Assembly (NCBI GenBank): GCA_016290995.1
Contig: JAEEVR010000002.1
Location: forward strand, 104,080-168,079
DNA length: 64,000 bases
Direction: 5' to 3'
Source of the DNA: Treponema sp.
Lineage (GTDB): Bacteria > Spirochaetota > Spirochaetia > Treponematales > Treponemataceae
Shown here: piece by piece, positions 51,332 through 58,844 of the stretch
Layout: each line of letters opens with the position of its first letter
How positions within the stretch are numbered: the stretch's first letter is position 1
Made by a program: the position numbers and the translations under genes
Notes under the pieces: model-generated
Seen by the model: only the letters and a program-made list of their open reading frames with translations
The model's database searches: none
Told to the model about the DNA's origin: nothing

Positions 51332-53133
51332 TCGCCTTTACCTCCCACCATGCAGCCGCAGCCGTAATGGTCGCAGCGCAAACAACGGCCCGCCTCGCGC
51401 TTGCCCTCCTCTTCCACCATGGGAATTTCTACATGGGCAAAATCGCAAACGCGCTCAAAGGGGTCCCGCTCCTCAATCATCGCGCGTCCTGTGGGAACGC
51501 AATTGTTTGGAAGCGCTCCGGGAATTTTAATGTCGCATTCAACCTTGTGATGGTAGCCAAGGTATTCGTCGATGTTGTAGGCGGCAACTTGTCCCGCGGC
51601 GATGGCGTTTATTGCGGTCGATGGTCCTGTGACGCAGTCTCCGCCGGAAAAAACTCCGTCCATATTCTGAACTTGGCAGGCTTCGTCCGCGAGGATTCTT
51701 CCCCGCTCCACAGGAACGCCGGCCTTTTCAAACGACTCGGAATCGCTTCGCTGGCCGACGCCCAAAATCAAGACGTCGCACACAAACCTGTAGGGATAGG
51801 CGCTCGAGTGTTCGGTCGTCATCATGCCGTTTTTGTCGTAAGGGCCGACGATTTGCGGTTGAAGCCAGACCGCTTGGGCAAGGCCCGTTTCCTTGTTCGC
51901 TTCGATATGCAAGAAACTTAGGAGCGTTCTGAAGCGGACTCCCTCTTGCATAGCGCTCCGTATTTCGCTTGGAAGAGCGGTCATGTCGTCGCGCTTTCTT
52001 GTAAAGACGTGGATTGTCGCGGCGTTTAAGCGCGCGGCGGTTCGGGCCGCGTCCATAGCGACGTTTCCGCCACCGATCAAGACGACCCGCTTTCCTTTTA
52101 AATCCATCGGTTCGCCCTTGGCGACGTTTTGCAAAAAGTCAGCGGCCGGAATAACGTTTGGGAGGTCGGCGTTCTCGATTGGCATTCTGTTTCCAAGCTG
52201 CGCGCCGATTCCAAGGTAAACCGCGTCGTAATTTTTCTTCAATTCCTCAAAGGTGATGTCGCGGCCGACTTTCGTTCCGCATTTAATCTCGATGTCGCCG
52301 GCTTTGACCAAAACTTCAATGTCGTCGTCAAGCTTTTCTTTTGGCAAGCGGTATTCGGGGATTCCGTAGCGGAGCATTCCGCCAAGCTTTTGGTGTTCCT
52401 CAAAGACGACAGCCTTGTGGCCCATAAGCGCAAGGTAGTAGGCGCAAGTAAGGCCTGAAGGACCTCCTCCGACTATCGCGATTTTTTTGCCAGTCTTTAC
52501 GTTCGCTTTTGGGGGAACGACTTCCCGCGCGTTTACTTGGTCGACGGCGAATTTTTTTAGGCCGCGAATGTTTATCGGCTCGTCGATTATCGAGCGGCGG
52601 CACTTGTTCTCGCAAGGGTGCTCGCACACCATAGCGCAAGCCGTCGGAAAGGGATTTTTGTCGCGGATAAGGTTTATCGCGTCGGCGTAGCGGCCTTCTT
52701 TTATGAGCGCCACGTAGCCCGGAACGTTGACGTGCGCGGGGCAAAGGGTCACGCAGGGAATCGTCTGGACGAACGACTCGACGCAGCGGCGGCTGTTGAT
52801 GTGGCTTTGGTATTCGTCCTCAAATTCCGCCATGCTGTCCAAAACCATGTTGGCCGCGACAACGCCCACCGCGCAGTCGGAAGTTTGCGCGATCATAAGG
52901 CAGAGGCGCTTCATTTTGTCAAGAATTTCTTGCGAGCCTTCGCCCTTTAGTATCAAAGAAAAAAGTCCGTCAACCTCGGCAAGACCGTCGCGGCAGGGAA
53001 CGCATTTTCCGCACGATTGGTTCATCGACATTTGCAAAAGGGAGCGGTAAAGGACAAGAGGACACATTCCCGGCGGATAAGAAGTGATTCGCGTCTTAAA
53101 TTTGTTCAGCACGACGCTCATGCGGGAATTCAT
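51328..53133 (-). CDS. FDH electron-transfer subunit: NuoF C-terminal Fe-S segment fused to GltD-like flavoprotein
   Basis: 601 residues from ATG 53133, preceded by AAAGGGA; an ATG at 53160 is too close to the predicted start of transcription. Residues 20-100 match only the C-terminal 4Fe-4S part of NuoF/HydB (CGKCVPCRDGLAEVDGL, Cys41, 44, 47, 87). Then comes a GltD-type module: CPAHVNVPGYVALIKEGRYA, CEHPCENKC, an FAD motif VGGGPSGLTCAYYLALMG, GMLRYGIPEYRLP, a second dinucleotide motif VVLIGGGNVAMDAARTA, and a final Cys-rich end (CLRCDHYGCGC). The FMN/NADH domain of NuoF is missing, so pyridine-nucleotide transfer would use the GltD-like part. First gene of the operon. Confidence 0.88.
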   Translation of the reverse strand: MNSRMSVVLNKFKTRITSYPPGMCPLVLYRSLLQMSMNQSCGKCVPCRDGLAEVDGLFSLILKGEGSQEILDKMKRLCLMIAQTSDCAVGVVAANMVLDSMAEFEDEYQSHINSRRCVESFVQTIPCVTLCPAHVNVPGYVALIKEGRYADAINLIRDKNPFPTACAMVCEHPCENKCRRSIIDEPINIRGLKKFAVDQVNAREVVPPKANVKTGKKIAIVGGGPSGLTCAYYLALMGHKAVVFEEHQKLGGMLRYGIPEYRLPKEKLDDDIEVLVKAGDIEIKCGTKVGRDITFEELKKNYDAVYLGIGAQLGNRMPIENADLPNVIPAADFLQNVAKGEPMDLKGKRVVLIGGGNVAMDAARTAARLNAATIHVFTRKRDDMTALPSEIRSAMQEGVRFRTLLSFLHIEANKETGLAQAVWLQPQIVGPYDKNGMMTTEHSSAYPYRFVCDVLILGVGQRSDSESFEKAGVPVERGRILADEACQVQNMDGVFSGGDCVTGPSTAINAIAAGQVAAYNIDEYLGYHHKVECDIKIPGALPNNCVPTGRAMIEERDPFERVCDFAHVEIPMVEEEGKREAGRCLRCDHYGCGCMVGGKGE

Positions 53134-53169
53134 GTTTCCCTTTTTAGCAAGTTTACGCATAATGTTTCT

Positions 53170-53198
53170 ATTATATCACATTTTTTGCAAAAAATAAA
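53170..53198 (-). promoter_or_regulatory. fdh/molybdenum operon promoter with 16-bp palindrome
   Basis: Minus strand TATAAT (53170-53175) with a weak -35 (TTTATT, 53193-53198) 17 bases upstream. A perfect palindrome ATTTTTTGCAAAAAAT (53180-53195) fills the spacer and could bind an activator or repressor. Confidence 0.65.
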
Positions 53199-53220
53199 GT
53201 TCTTTTGCCGGAGGAACGCC

Positions 53221-53249
53221 TTGCAATGCGCGCGGCGGCAGGTTATAAT
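53221..53249 (+). promoter_or_regulatory. Promoter of eda
   Basis: TTGCAA (53221-53226), 17-base spacer, TATAAT (53244-53249); leader about 16 bases with AGGAGG (53259-53264). Confidence 0.8.
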
Positions 53250-53271
53250 AGTAATGTTAGGAGGCAGCGCC

Positions 53272-53907
53272 ATGAACAAAATTTTTGAGATTTTCAAACA
53301 GACAAAAATAATTCCCGTAATCACAATCGAAGACGAAAAGAACGCCGTCCCCCTGGCCAACGCGCTTTTAAAGGGCGGAATAAGAATCGCCGAAATCACT
53401 TACCGCACCGACGCGGCTCCAAAAGCGATCAGCGAGCTTAGCGCTCATTGCCCCGACATTTTGGCGGGCGCTGGAACGGTGACAAGCGTCGCCCAAGCGC
53501 AAGAAGCGATCGCGTGCGGCGCAAAGTTCATCGTAATGCCTGGCTTTGACAAAGAGATTGTCGAATACTGCAAAAGCCGCGACATTGCGGTCGTTCCGGG
53601 AGTGGCGACGCCGACGGAAATTTCCGCGGCCATACAATTGGGCTTGGAAGTCTTAAAGCTTTTTCCGGCGGAATTGCTTGGCGGAACGGATTTCTTGGAC
53701 GCAATGGCCGGCCCCTTCCCCAAAACTAAATTCATCCCCACCGGCGGAATCACCGCGGAAAACGCCGCCGCCTATTTGGCAAAACAAAACGTCTTGGCGG
53801 TTGGCGGCTCGTGGATTGTAAAAAAGGAATTTATCAGCGGCCAAAAGTGGGACATCATCACCGCCGAAGCGGAGAAGGCCCTGCTTATGCTCCATGAAAA
53901 TCGATAA
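53272..53907 (+). CDS. eda: 2-dehydro-3-deoxyphosphogluconate aldolase (KDPG/KHG aldolase)
   Basis: 211 residues from ATG 53272, eight bases after AGGAGG; longer frames run through the promoter. Catalytic Glu41 and Arg45 (AEITYRT) and Schiff-base Lys129 (LKLFPAE) are present, as are GAGTV and the phosphate loop PTGGI. Cleaves KDPG to pyruvate and glyceraldehyde-3-phosphate, the end of hexuronate or Entner-Doudoroff catabolism. Transcribed alone, diverging from the FDH operon; its 3' end overlaps the convergent apt stop by 23 bases. A second, decayed copy of its 5' end lies 13.9 kb away at the other side of the FDH operon. Confidence 0.95.
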   Translation: MNKIFEIFKQTKIIPVITIEDEKNAVPLANALLKGGIRIAEITYRTDAAPKAISELSAHCPDILAGAGTVTSVAQAQEAIACGAKFIVMPGFDKEIVEYCKSRDIAVVPGVATPTEISAAIQLGLEVLKLFPAELLGGTDFLDAMAGPFPKTKFIPTGGITAENAAAYLAKQNVLAVGGSWIVKKEFISGQKWDIITAEAEKALLMLHENR

Positions 53908-54424
53908 GAGTTGAGACTTTTGCGGGTGCCAAGACTTTTTGGAAGTTCAAGTCGGGAAGGCCGATGATTCCAAAGTAGTCGGTTACGATTCCGCCGCCCT
54001 GCTCTATTACGTTCCTGGCCGCGGCAAGCGTTCCGCCCGTGGCGATTAAATCGTCAATTACCAAGTAATTTTTTCCGCGCTCGATGTCGGCCTTGTGGGC
54101 TTCGATTTCGGCGGTTCCGTATTCAAGGGCGTACTTGCAAGAGTATGTGTCTCCGGGAAGCTTTCCCTTTTTGCGAATGAGAATTTGGGGAATTGAAAGG
54201 CGCTCGGCAAAAGGAGCGCTGAACAAAAATCCGCGCGACTCGACAGTGGCGACGGCGTCAATCTTTGAGTCCTTGTAAAGCTCGACCATCTTGTCGATGC
54301 AGAACTTAAAGACATCGGGCTTTGTCAAAATGCTTGTGATGTCGTAAAAAAGAATTCCGGGCTTGGGAAAGTCCGGCACGCGCCTAATGGCCTTGTCCAA
54401 AAATTCAATTTCGCTTGCGTTCAT
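53885..54424 (-). CDS. apt: Adenine phosphoribosyltransferase
   Basis: 179 residues: FPKPGILFYDITSIL near the start, VESRGFLFSAPFAERL, and the PRPP-binding VIDDLIATGGTLAAA. Salvages adenine to AMP. ATG 54424 is chosen over ATG 54433, which lies within the -10 box. No Shine-Dalgarno; a leaderless mRNA is predicted. Confidence 0.95.
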   Translation of the reverse strand: MNASEIEFLDKAIRRVPDFPKPGILFYDITSILTKPDVFKFCIDKMVELYKDSKIDAVATVESRGFLFSAPFAERLSIPQILIRKKGKLPGDTYSCKYALEYGTAEIEAHKADIERGKNYLVIDDLIATGGTLAAARNVIEQGGGIVTDYFGIIGLPDLNFQKVLAPAKVSTLIDFHGA

Positions 54425-54431
54425 AAAAAAC

Positions 54432-54460
54432 ATAGTAGCAAAAAAACGCGCTCTTGTCTA
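54432..54460 (-). promoter_or_regulatory. Promoter of apt (leaderless geometry)
   Basis: Minus strand TAGACA (54455-54460), 17 bases, TGC-extended TACTAT (54432-54437), seven bases to ATG 54424. Confidence 0.7.
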
Positions 54461-54489
54461 TTGCGCGACGGCCAAAGATGGTTTATAAT
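54461..54489 (+). promoter_or_regulatory. Promoter of pentapeptide-like gene (leaderless geometry)
   Basis: TTGCGC (54461-54466), 17 bases, TATAAT (54484-54489), six bases to ATG 54496. Back-to-back with the apt promoter: the two -35 boxes are adjacent. Confidence 0.72.
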
Positions 54490-54495
54490 CAAAGA

Positions 54496-55143
54496 ATGTT
54501 CCAGCAGAACAAGTGTTTGGCCGAAGGCTGCAAAAAAACGTCTCTTTCCGTCTTTAACTACTACGGCGAGATTGCCGAGGGCGAAAACTATTGCGTGGAC
54601 CATTTTCCAGACCAGCAAAAAATCAAGGACGACATTTACAATTACATAAACCAGCGGCAAAAAATCGTCGGTCTCAACGCCAGCGGAATCACTTTTGAGA
54701 ACATCGACCTTACCGACAAACGCTTTTACGGCTGCAACTTTCAAAACTGCCGCTTTGTCAACATTCACTCTACAAAATTCCGCTCAAGAATGAGTTTCTT
54801 TGACCATTCGATTTTTTCGGACTGCGCTATGCTGGAAAGCAACATGCAGTTCTGCTCTTTTGGCGGCTGCATTTTCTCCCACATCCTTCTTACGGGAAGC
54901 GACATGATCCACGACAACTTTTGCGGAATCCAAGCCTACCAGTCTTCCTTTGACGACTCGGACTTGTACAACTCCCGCTTTATCGGCGCCAAATTGGTTG
55001 ACACTTCCTTCCGCAACTGCAACATCAAGAACACGATGTTCTTTAATATCGAAAAACAAAACCTTTTGTTCAAGTCGTCCAACCTTCGCGAAGCGATCTT
55101 TGACGAGCGCGGAAGCGAAATGTTCCTAAAGGACTCGATGTGA
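54496..55143 (+). CDS. Pentapeptide-repeat-like protein
   Basis: 215 residues. The first 60 residues have a Cys/His pattern (CLAEGC ... CVDHF) that could bind a metal. From residue about 60 onward five-residue periodicity is visible (ITFENIDLTDKRFYGCNFQNCRFVN, SSFDDSDLYNSRFIGAKLVDTSF, SNLREAIFD), as in right-handed quadrilateral beta-helix proteins. No signal peptide. Function unknown. Predicted leaderless start. Followed by a metallo-hydrolase seven bases downstream. Confidence 0.8.
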   Translation: MFQQNKCLAEGCKKTSLSVFNYYGEIAEGENYCVDHFPDQQKIKDDIYNYINQRQKIVGLNASGITFENIDLTDKRFYGCNFQNCRFVNIHSTKFRSRMSFFDHSIFSDCAMLESNMQFCSFGGCIFSHILLTGSDMIHDNFCGIQAYQSSFDDSDLYNSRFIGAKLVDTSFRNCNIKNTMFFNIEKQNLLFKSSNLREAIFDERGSEMFLKDSM

Positions 55144-55150
55144 GGCGCGG

Positions 55151-55717
55151 ATGAAAATTTATTTTCACTTGAACTTGGAAGGATTTTCAAACTGCTACGT
55201 AATCGTAAACGAAATGTCGCGAGAGGCCATAATCATTGACCCGGGCCAAATCACCACAGAAATAATCAACCACATCGAGATCGGCGGCTACAAGCTGACA
55301 GGCGTTTTGATTTCGCACAACCACGGAAGCCACGTGGCCGGCTTGTCCACTTTAAGAAAAATCTACGAGCCCCAAGTATACGCAGCCGACTGGGAAGTCG
55401 CCGGAAACGACACCAACGTTCTTAAGGACGACGGCGTGATTCAAGTCGCGGGTATTGACGTTGAATACTTTTCGCTTCCCGGCCACACAAACGATTCGAT
55501 GGTTTACAAAATCGGAAACGTTTTGTTTACGGGCGACTCCCTCAGCGCCTGCCGAATCGGTTCCACCAACTCAAAATTTTCCGAACGCACTTTGGTAAAA
55601 AACATAAAGCAAAAAATTCTTTCGCAAACCGACGACACGGTCATTATGCCCGGCCACGGCCCGCCGACGACTGTTGGCGTGGAGCGCGAGTTCAACCCAA
55701 AACTCTCTCAAGCATAA
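55151..55717 (+). CDS. MBL-fold metallo-hydrolase with altered HxHxDH motif
   Basis: 188 residues, glyoxalase-II-like. The metal motif reads SHNHGSH, with Ser in place of the Asp that normally binds the second zinc. Other ligands look intact: His in LPGHTNDSM, Asp in FTGDSLS, His in MPGHGPPT. It may use a single metal or have changed activity. Possible substrates are thioesters or oxidised thiols. It lies between the pentapeptide-like gene and an unknown gene that starts one base after its stop. Confidence 0.85.
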   Translation: MKIYFHLNLEGFSNCYVIVNEMSREAIIIDPGQITTEIINHIEIGGYKLTGVLISHNHGSHVAGLSTLRKIYEPQVYAADWEVAGNDTNVLKDDGVIQVAGIDVEYFSLPGHTNDSMVYKIGNVLFTGDSLSACRIGSTNSKFSERTLVKNIKQKILSQTDDTVIMPGHGPPTTVGVEREFNPKLSQA

Positions 55718-55718
55718 A

Positions 55719-56258
55719 ATGGACTTTAACGCGATAAAACTTAACCCTTCTCAGGAACTAAAACTGCTAAAGGCCCGCGCCGCCTTGTTTGGAAGCGGAC
55801 AGCCCTTGTCGTTGGACAAGCAAAGCGGCCGCGTCCGCCAAAAGTTTTTGGCAGGGCATCCGATTTTTTTGCAGCCCCTTTTGTGCCTTGCGCCGAATGA
55901 CTTTGACAAAGAGGAATTTTTGTCCATCCAAAAATTTGAGATTCACTCGCCCAAAGGAGCGGCCGCCGGCCTGCCAACATGTTTTTGGGCGCGGATAACG
56001 ACAAAGGCGCGGGCCTTGTCCCTGCCCATTCCTTTTGCGCTTGACCATACGTTGGCAAAAGATTTTAGCTTGGAAAAAATTTTCGCGCTCGCCGCGGGCC
56101 TTGCAGACAGCGCAAATCGCGCCGGCGCCGCGGAGACATGCGTTTTTGACGGCCTGGATTTTTTGTTTTGCCCCAGTTCCTTTAAGCTTTGCCGCGTTCA
56201 AACGACAAAAAACGAATGGCGCCTTTACGACGACGTTTGGAAAAAATTAAAGATTTAG
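55719..56258 (+). CDS. Hypothetical protein
   Basis: 179 residues from ATG 55719, one base after the MBL-gene stop (TAA-A-ATG), so translationally coupled. Cytoplasmic by composition. Rich in Ala, Phe and Leu; WRLYDDVWKKLKI at the end. Not recognised. Coupling to the metallo-hydrolase suggests a related role, but nothing in the sequence shows what. Confidence 0.7.
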   Translation: MDFNAIKLNPSQELKLLKARAALFGSGQPLSLDKQSGRVRQKFLAGHPIFLQPLLCLAPNDFDKEEFLSIQKFEIHSPKGAAAGLPTCFWARITTKARALSLPIPFALDHTLAKDFSLEKIFALAAGLADSANRAGAAETCVFDGLDFLFCPSSFKLCRVQTTKNEWRLYDDVWKKLKI

Positions 56259-56318
56259 CCTCTTTTTGCCGATATTCTAAGGGAAGAACTTTAAACTAAA
56301 GAATAGGCGGCAAGGCTT

Positions 56319-57533
56319 ATGAAATTGAATAAAATCTTATTTTTCGCGGCGGTTTTGACGGCCGGAGCGTATTTAAGCGCGACTCCCTCTTTTAGCGGAG
56401 CGATAGGCGGAAGCGCAGGTGGAGATCTAAACGTTCCCCTTAACGGAGACAAGGCGCAGGGAACGATTCCCTTGGCGGCGTACGCTGCGGCCCAGGCCAA
56501 CATCACGGATTGGGCAATCGCGCGCGGCGAGATCGCGGCTTGGGCTTCAAACCTTGCCTTTAACGACATTTTCGCCGACAGCGACGCCAACGTCCGCCTC
56601 AACGAACTTTCGTTTGTGTTGCAAAGAAGAGCCTTTACGGCCACGAACTATTTTTCCGTTTTCTTGGGAGCCTACGAGCCGATCGGAAGCGACGCCTTTT
56701 TGATGAGGCACTTTGGCGTTGAGCCCATCAGCTCGCGCCTTACAAAATCATACACAAGCTTGGTCGGAAGCCCGTTAAACGACACAAAGGGAGCCGGTTT
56801 GTCTTATGTAGTGAACTTTGACAAGGCGCCCATCGCCACAGGCGTGTCCTTCTATTTTAGCAAGAACAAGGACAACGACTGGGCCATCAATTTGGACGGC
56901 CGCTTTGCCTTGGCCACAAACCTTGTGACGCTTGACTTTGTGTTCGGCGTCGGCTCTCCCCTTCAGGACACTTACAAAAACCAAGACGTAGTTTTAGTGA
57001 TCGACACAATCACATTGCACGGCGGAATCAACTTTTTGGCGGGAAGCAAATACACTCACGGCCTCTTGATCCAGGCGGGCTTGGAAGACGTTGTTGTAAA
57101 AGGAAACAACGGAAGCGGCTTTAACGGAGACGAGATTAGATTCTTGTTCGAGCCCCGCCTTAAGTTCAACACCTTTAGCTTTACCCTCACCGCCTACTCC
57201 TTTAGCGAAAAAAGCGTAAAGGAACTCGCTTACTTAAGGGACCCCATCGGCGCGGGCTTTACTTTTTACAAAGACGACATCGAAGGAAAGCGCGGAGACA
57301 TCTGCCTTGGAATCCACAGCGTCTTTTCTGTAAAAGGAATTACATTCGGCGACATCGCGCAAGCAAAAGACTTGAGCAAGGCGATTTACAACGCTTACGT
57401 AACTCCGTACGCGGAAATCCCGCTTAGCGGAATCGCAAGCATCGAGACGATAGCGCAAATCGGCGTTCTAGACATAACGGGAAGCCCGTCGCTAAACTTC
57501 TCGCTCACCATCGGCGCGAAGAGAGTATTCTAA
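56319..57533 (+). CDS. Outer-membrane beta-barrel-like protein
   Basis: 404 residues; signal peptide MKLNKILFFAAVLTAGAYLSA. The mature part alternates hydrophobic and polar residues in short strands (LNELSFVLQRRAFTATNYFSVFLGAY, GVSFYFSKNKDNDWAINLDGRFAL, LNFSLTIGAKRVF) and ends in Phe, as outer-membrane barrels do. No plug or TonB box seen. Conserved family not named from sequence. It is monocistronic, ending in a strong bidirectional terminator. Confidence 0.8.
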   Translation: MKLNKILFFAAVLTAGAYLSATPSFSGAIGGSAGGDLNVPLNGDKAQGTIPLAAYAAAQANITDWAIARGEIAAWASNLAFNDIFADSDANVRLNELSFVLQRRAFTATNYFSVFLGAYEPIGSDAFLMRHFGVEPISSRLTKSYTSLVGSPLNDTKGAGLSYVVNFDKAPIATGVSFYFSKNKDNDWAINLDGRFALATNLVTLDFVFGVGSPLQDTYKNQDVVLVIDTITLHGGINFLAGSKYTHGLLIQAGLEDVVVKGNNGSGFNGDEIRFLFEPRLKFNTFSFTLTAYSFSEKSVKELAYLRDPIGAGFTFYKDDIEGKRGDICLGIHSVFSVKGITFGDIAQAKDLSKAIYNAYVTPYAEIPLSGIASIETIAQIGVLDITGSPSLNFSLTIGAKRVF

Positions 57534-57565
57534 AAAAAAAGCCCGCGATTGCGGGCTTTTTTTTT
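57532..57565. terminator. Bidirectional rho-independent terminator
   Basis: GCCCGC-GATT-GCGGGC (57541-57556) with nine A on the left and nine T on the right serves the beta-barrel gene on the plus strand and dapL on the minus strand. Confidence 0.92.
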
Positions 57566-57571
57566 AGCGCT

Positions 57572-58795
57572 TTAGATTTGCCAAGAAGCCAGGCGCTTGC
57601 AAGCTTCCTCAACGTCGGCGCGATGGCCAAAGGCCGAAATGCGAATGAAGGATTCGCCGGCGGGGCCAAAACCAGCGCCGGGCGTTGTTACGACCTGGCA
57701 TTCGTTCAAAATCCTGTCAAAGATGTCCCAGCTTTTCTTTCCGGGGAACTGAACCCACAAGTACGGCGAGTTTCCCGTCCAGAACACGTTGACGCCGGCG
57801 GCCTTGAAGTTGTCGCCCTCCACCGCTTTCTTTATGACGCGAGCGTTGTCCAAATAGTAGTCGATGACGGACTTCATTTCCTTAAGCCCCTCCTCGCTTA
57901 CCGCGGCAAGGGCTCCAGCCTGCGCGATGTTTGACGCTCCGTTAAAGAGCGTTGTCATTACGCGGTTCCAGTCGCGGTTGACAGACGTTCCATCCTCAAA
58001 CAAAAGCTCGTTGGGAACGACGCTCCATCCGCAGCGGACGCCGGTAAAGCCCGCGGGCTTTGAGAAGGAGTTGATTTCTATCGCGCACTTTTTGGCGCCG
58101 GGGATTTCGTAAATAGTTTTGGGGAGCGAAGGGTCGCGGATGAACTCTCGGTAGGCCGCGTCAAAAATTATTATGCAGCCGTTTGCAAGCGCGAAGTCCA
58201 CAAGTTTTTTCAACTCCTCTTTTGTGGAGACGGCGCCAGTCGGATTGTTGGGCGAGCAAAAGTAAATCAATGTGTTGGGCTTTACCTTGCTCAAGTCCGG
58301 GAAAAAGTTGTTCTCCGGATTGCACGGAAGGTATGTCACGCCCGCGTAGCCCGAACCGTTGTTGGCGCCGGCCGCTCCGATGATGACAGATCCGTCAACA
58401 TAAACCGGATAGCTGGGGTCTTGCACGGCGATCGGAACGTCGCGGCCAAAAAGAGTTTGAATGCGCGCGATGTCGCACTTGGCTCCGTCCGAAATGAAGA
58501 CTTCGCTTGCGTCGGCCATTCCAGGATAAAAAACCTTGGCGATTTTTTCGCGAAGCTCGGCGTTGCCCTGCTCGTCTCCGTAGCCTGAATAGCCGGCCGC
58601 GGTTCCAAGTCCAAGCGAATAGTCGCTCATCGCTTTTGCGATGTGGGGAGTCAAGGGCTCGGTCGTGTTTCCGATTCCGAGGCTGATGATTTTAGCGGCC
58701 GGATTTTTGGCCTGATATTCCTTGCGTCGGCGGGCGACTTCCGGAAAGAGGTAACCCGCGGTCAAATTGGCAAAACCTGTGTTTCTTTTAATCAT
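57572..58795 (-). CDS. dapL: LL-diaminopimelate aminotransferase
   Basis: 407 residues. LGIGNTTEPLTPHIAKAM, FISDGAKCDIARIQTLFG, YFCSPNNPTGAVSTKEEL and the PLP Lys in NSFSKPAGFTGVRCGW are typical of DapL. It converts tetrahydrodipicolinate directly to LL-diaminopimelate in lysine and peptidoglycan synthesis, a route used by spirochaetes, Chlamydia and plants. The -10 box TAAACT ends nine bases before ATG 58795 and no Shine-Dalgarno is seen. Confidence 0.95.
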   Translation of the reverse strand: MIKRNTGFANLTAGYLFPEVARRRKEYQAKNPAAKIISLGIGNTTEPLTPHIAKAMSDYSLGLGTAAGYSGYGDEQGNAELREKIAKVFYPGMADASEVFISDGAKCDIARIQTLFGRDVPIAVQDPSYPVYVDGSVIIGAAGANNGSGYAGVTYLPCNPENNFFPDLSKVKPNTLIYFCSPNNPTGAVSTKEELKKLVDFALANGCIIIFDAAYREFIRDPSLPKTIYEIPGAKKCAIEINSFSKPAGFTGVRCGWSVVPNELLFEDGTSVNRDWNRVMTTLFNGASNIAQAGALAAVSEEGLKEMKSVIDYYLDNARVIKKAVEGDNFKAAGVNVFWTGNSPYLWVQFPGKKSWDIFDRILNECQVVTTPGAGFGPAGESFIRISAFGHRADVEEACKRLASWQI

Positions 58796-58804
58796 AATGA
58801 CGCA

Positions 58805-58833
58805 AGTTTAGCGAAAATTTACGGCGTGGTCAA
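58805..58833 (-). promoter_or_regulatory. Promoter of dapL (near-leaderless)
   Basis: Minus strand TTGACC (58828-58833), 17 bases, TAAACT (58805-58810); predicted leader 2-4 bases. It lies next to the 3' end of the tetR gene, whose stop is at 58845. Confidence 0.65.
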
Positions 58834-58844
58834 TTGCAATGGCG

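Noticed and set aside
53134..53160. ATG 53160 as start of the FDH flavoprotein subunit
   Set aside because: It lies about three bases from the predicted transcription start and lacks a Shine-Dalgarno, while ATG 53133 has AAAGGGA. Given other leaderless genes here this is not fully excluded.
53017..53271. Longer eda starts (53017, 53254)
   Set aside because: They run through the eda promoter or overlap the ribosome-binding site AGGAGG; ATG 53272 is the only sensible start.
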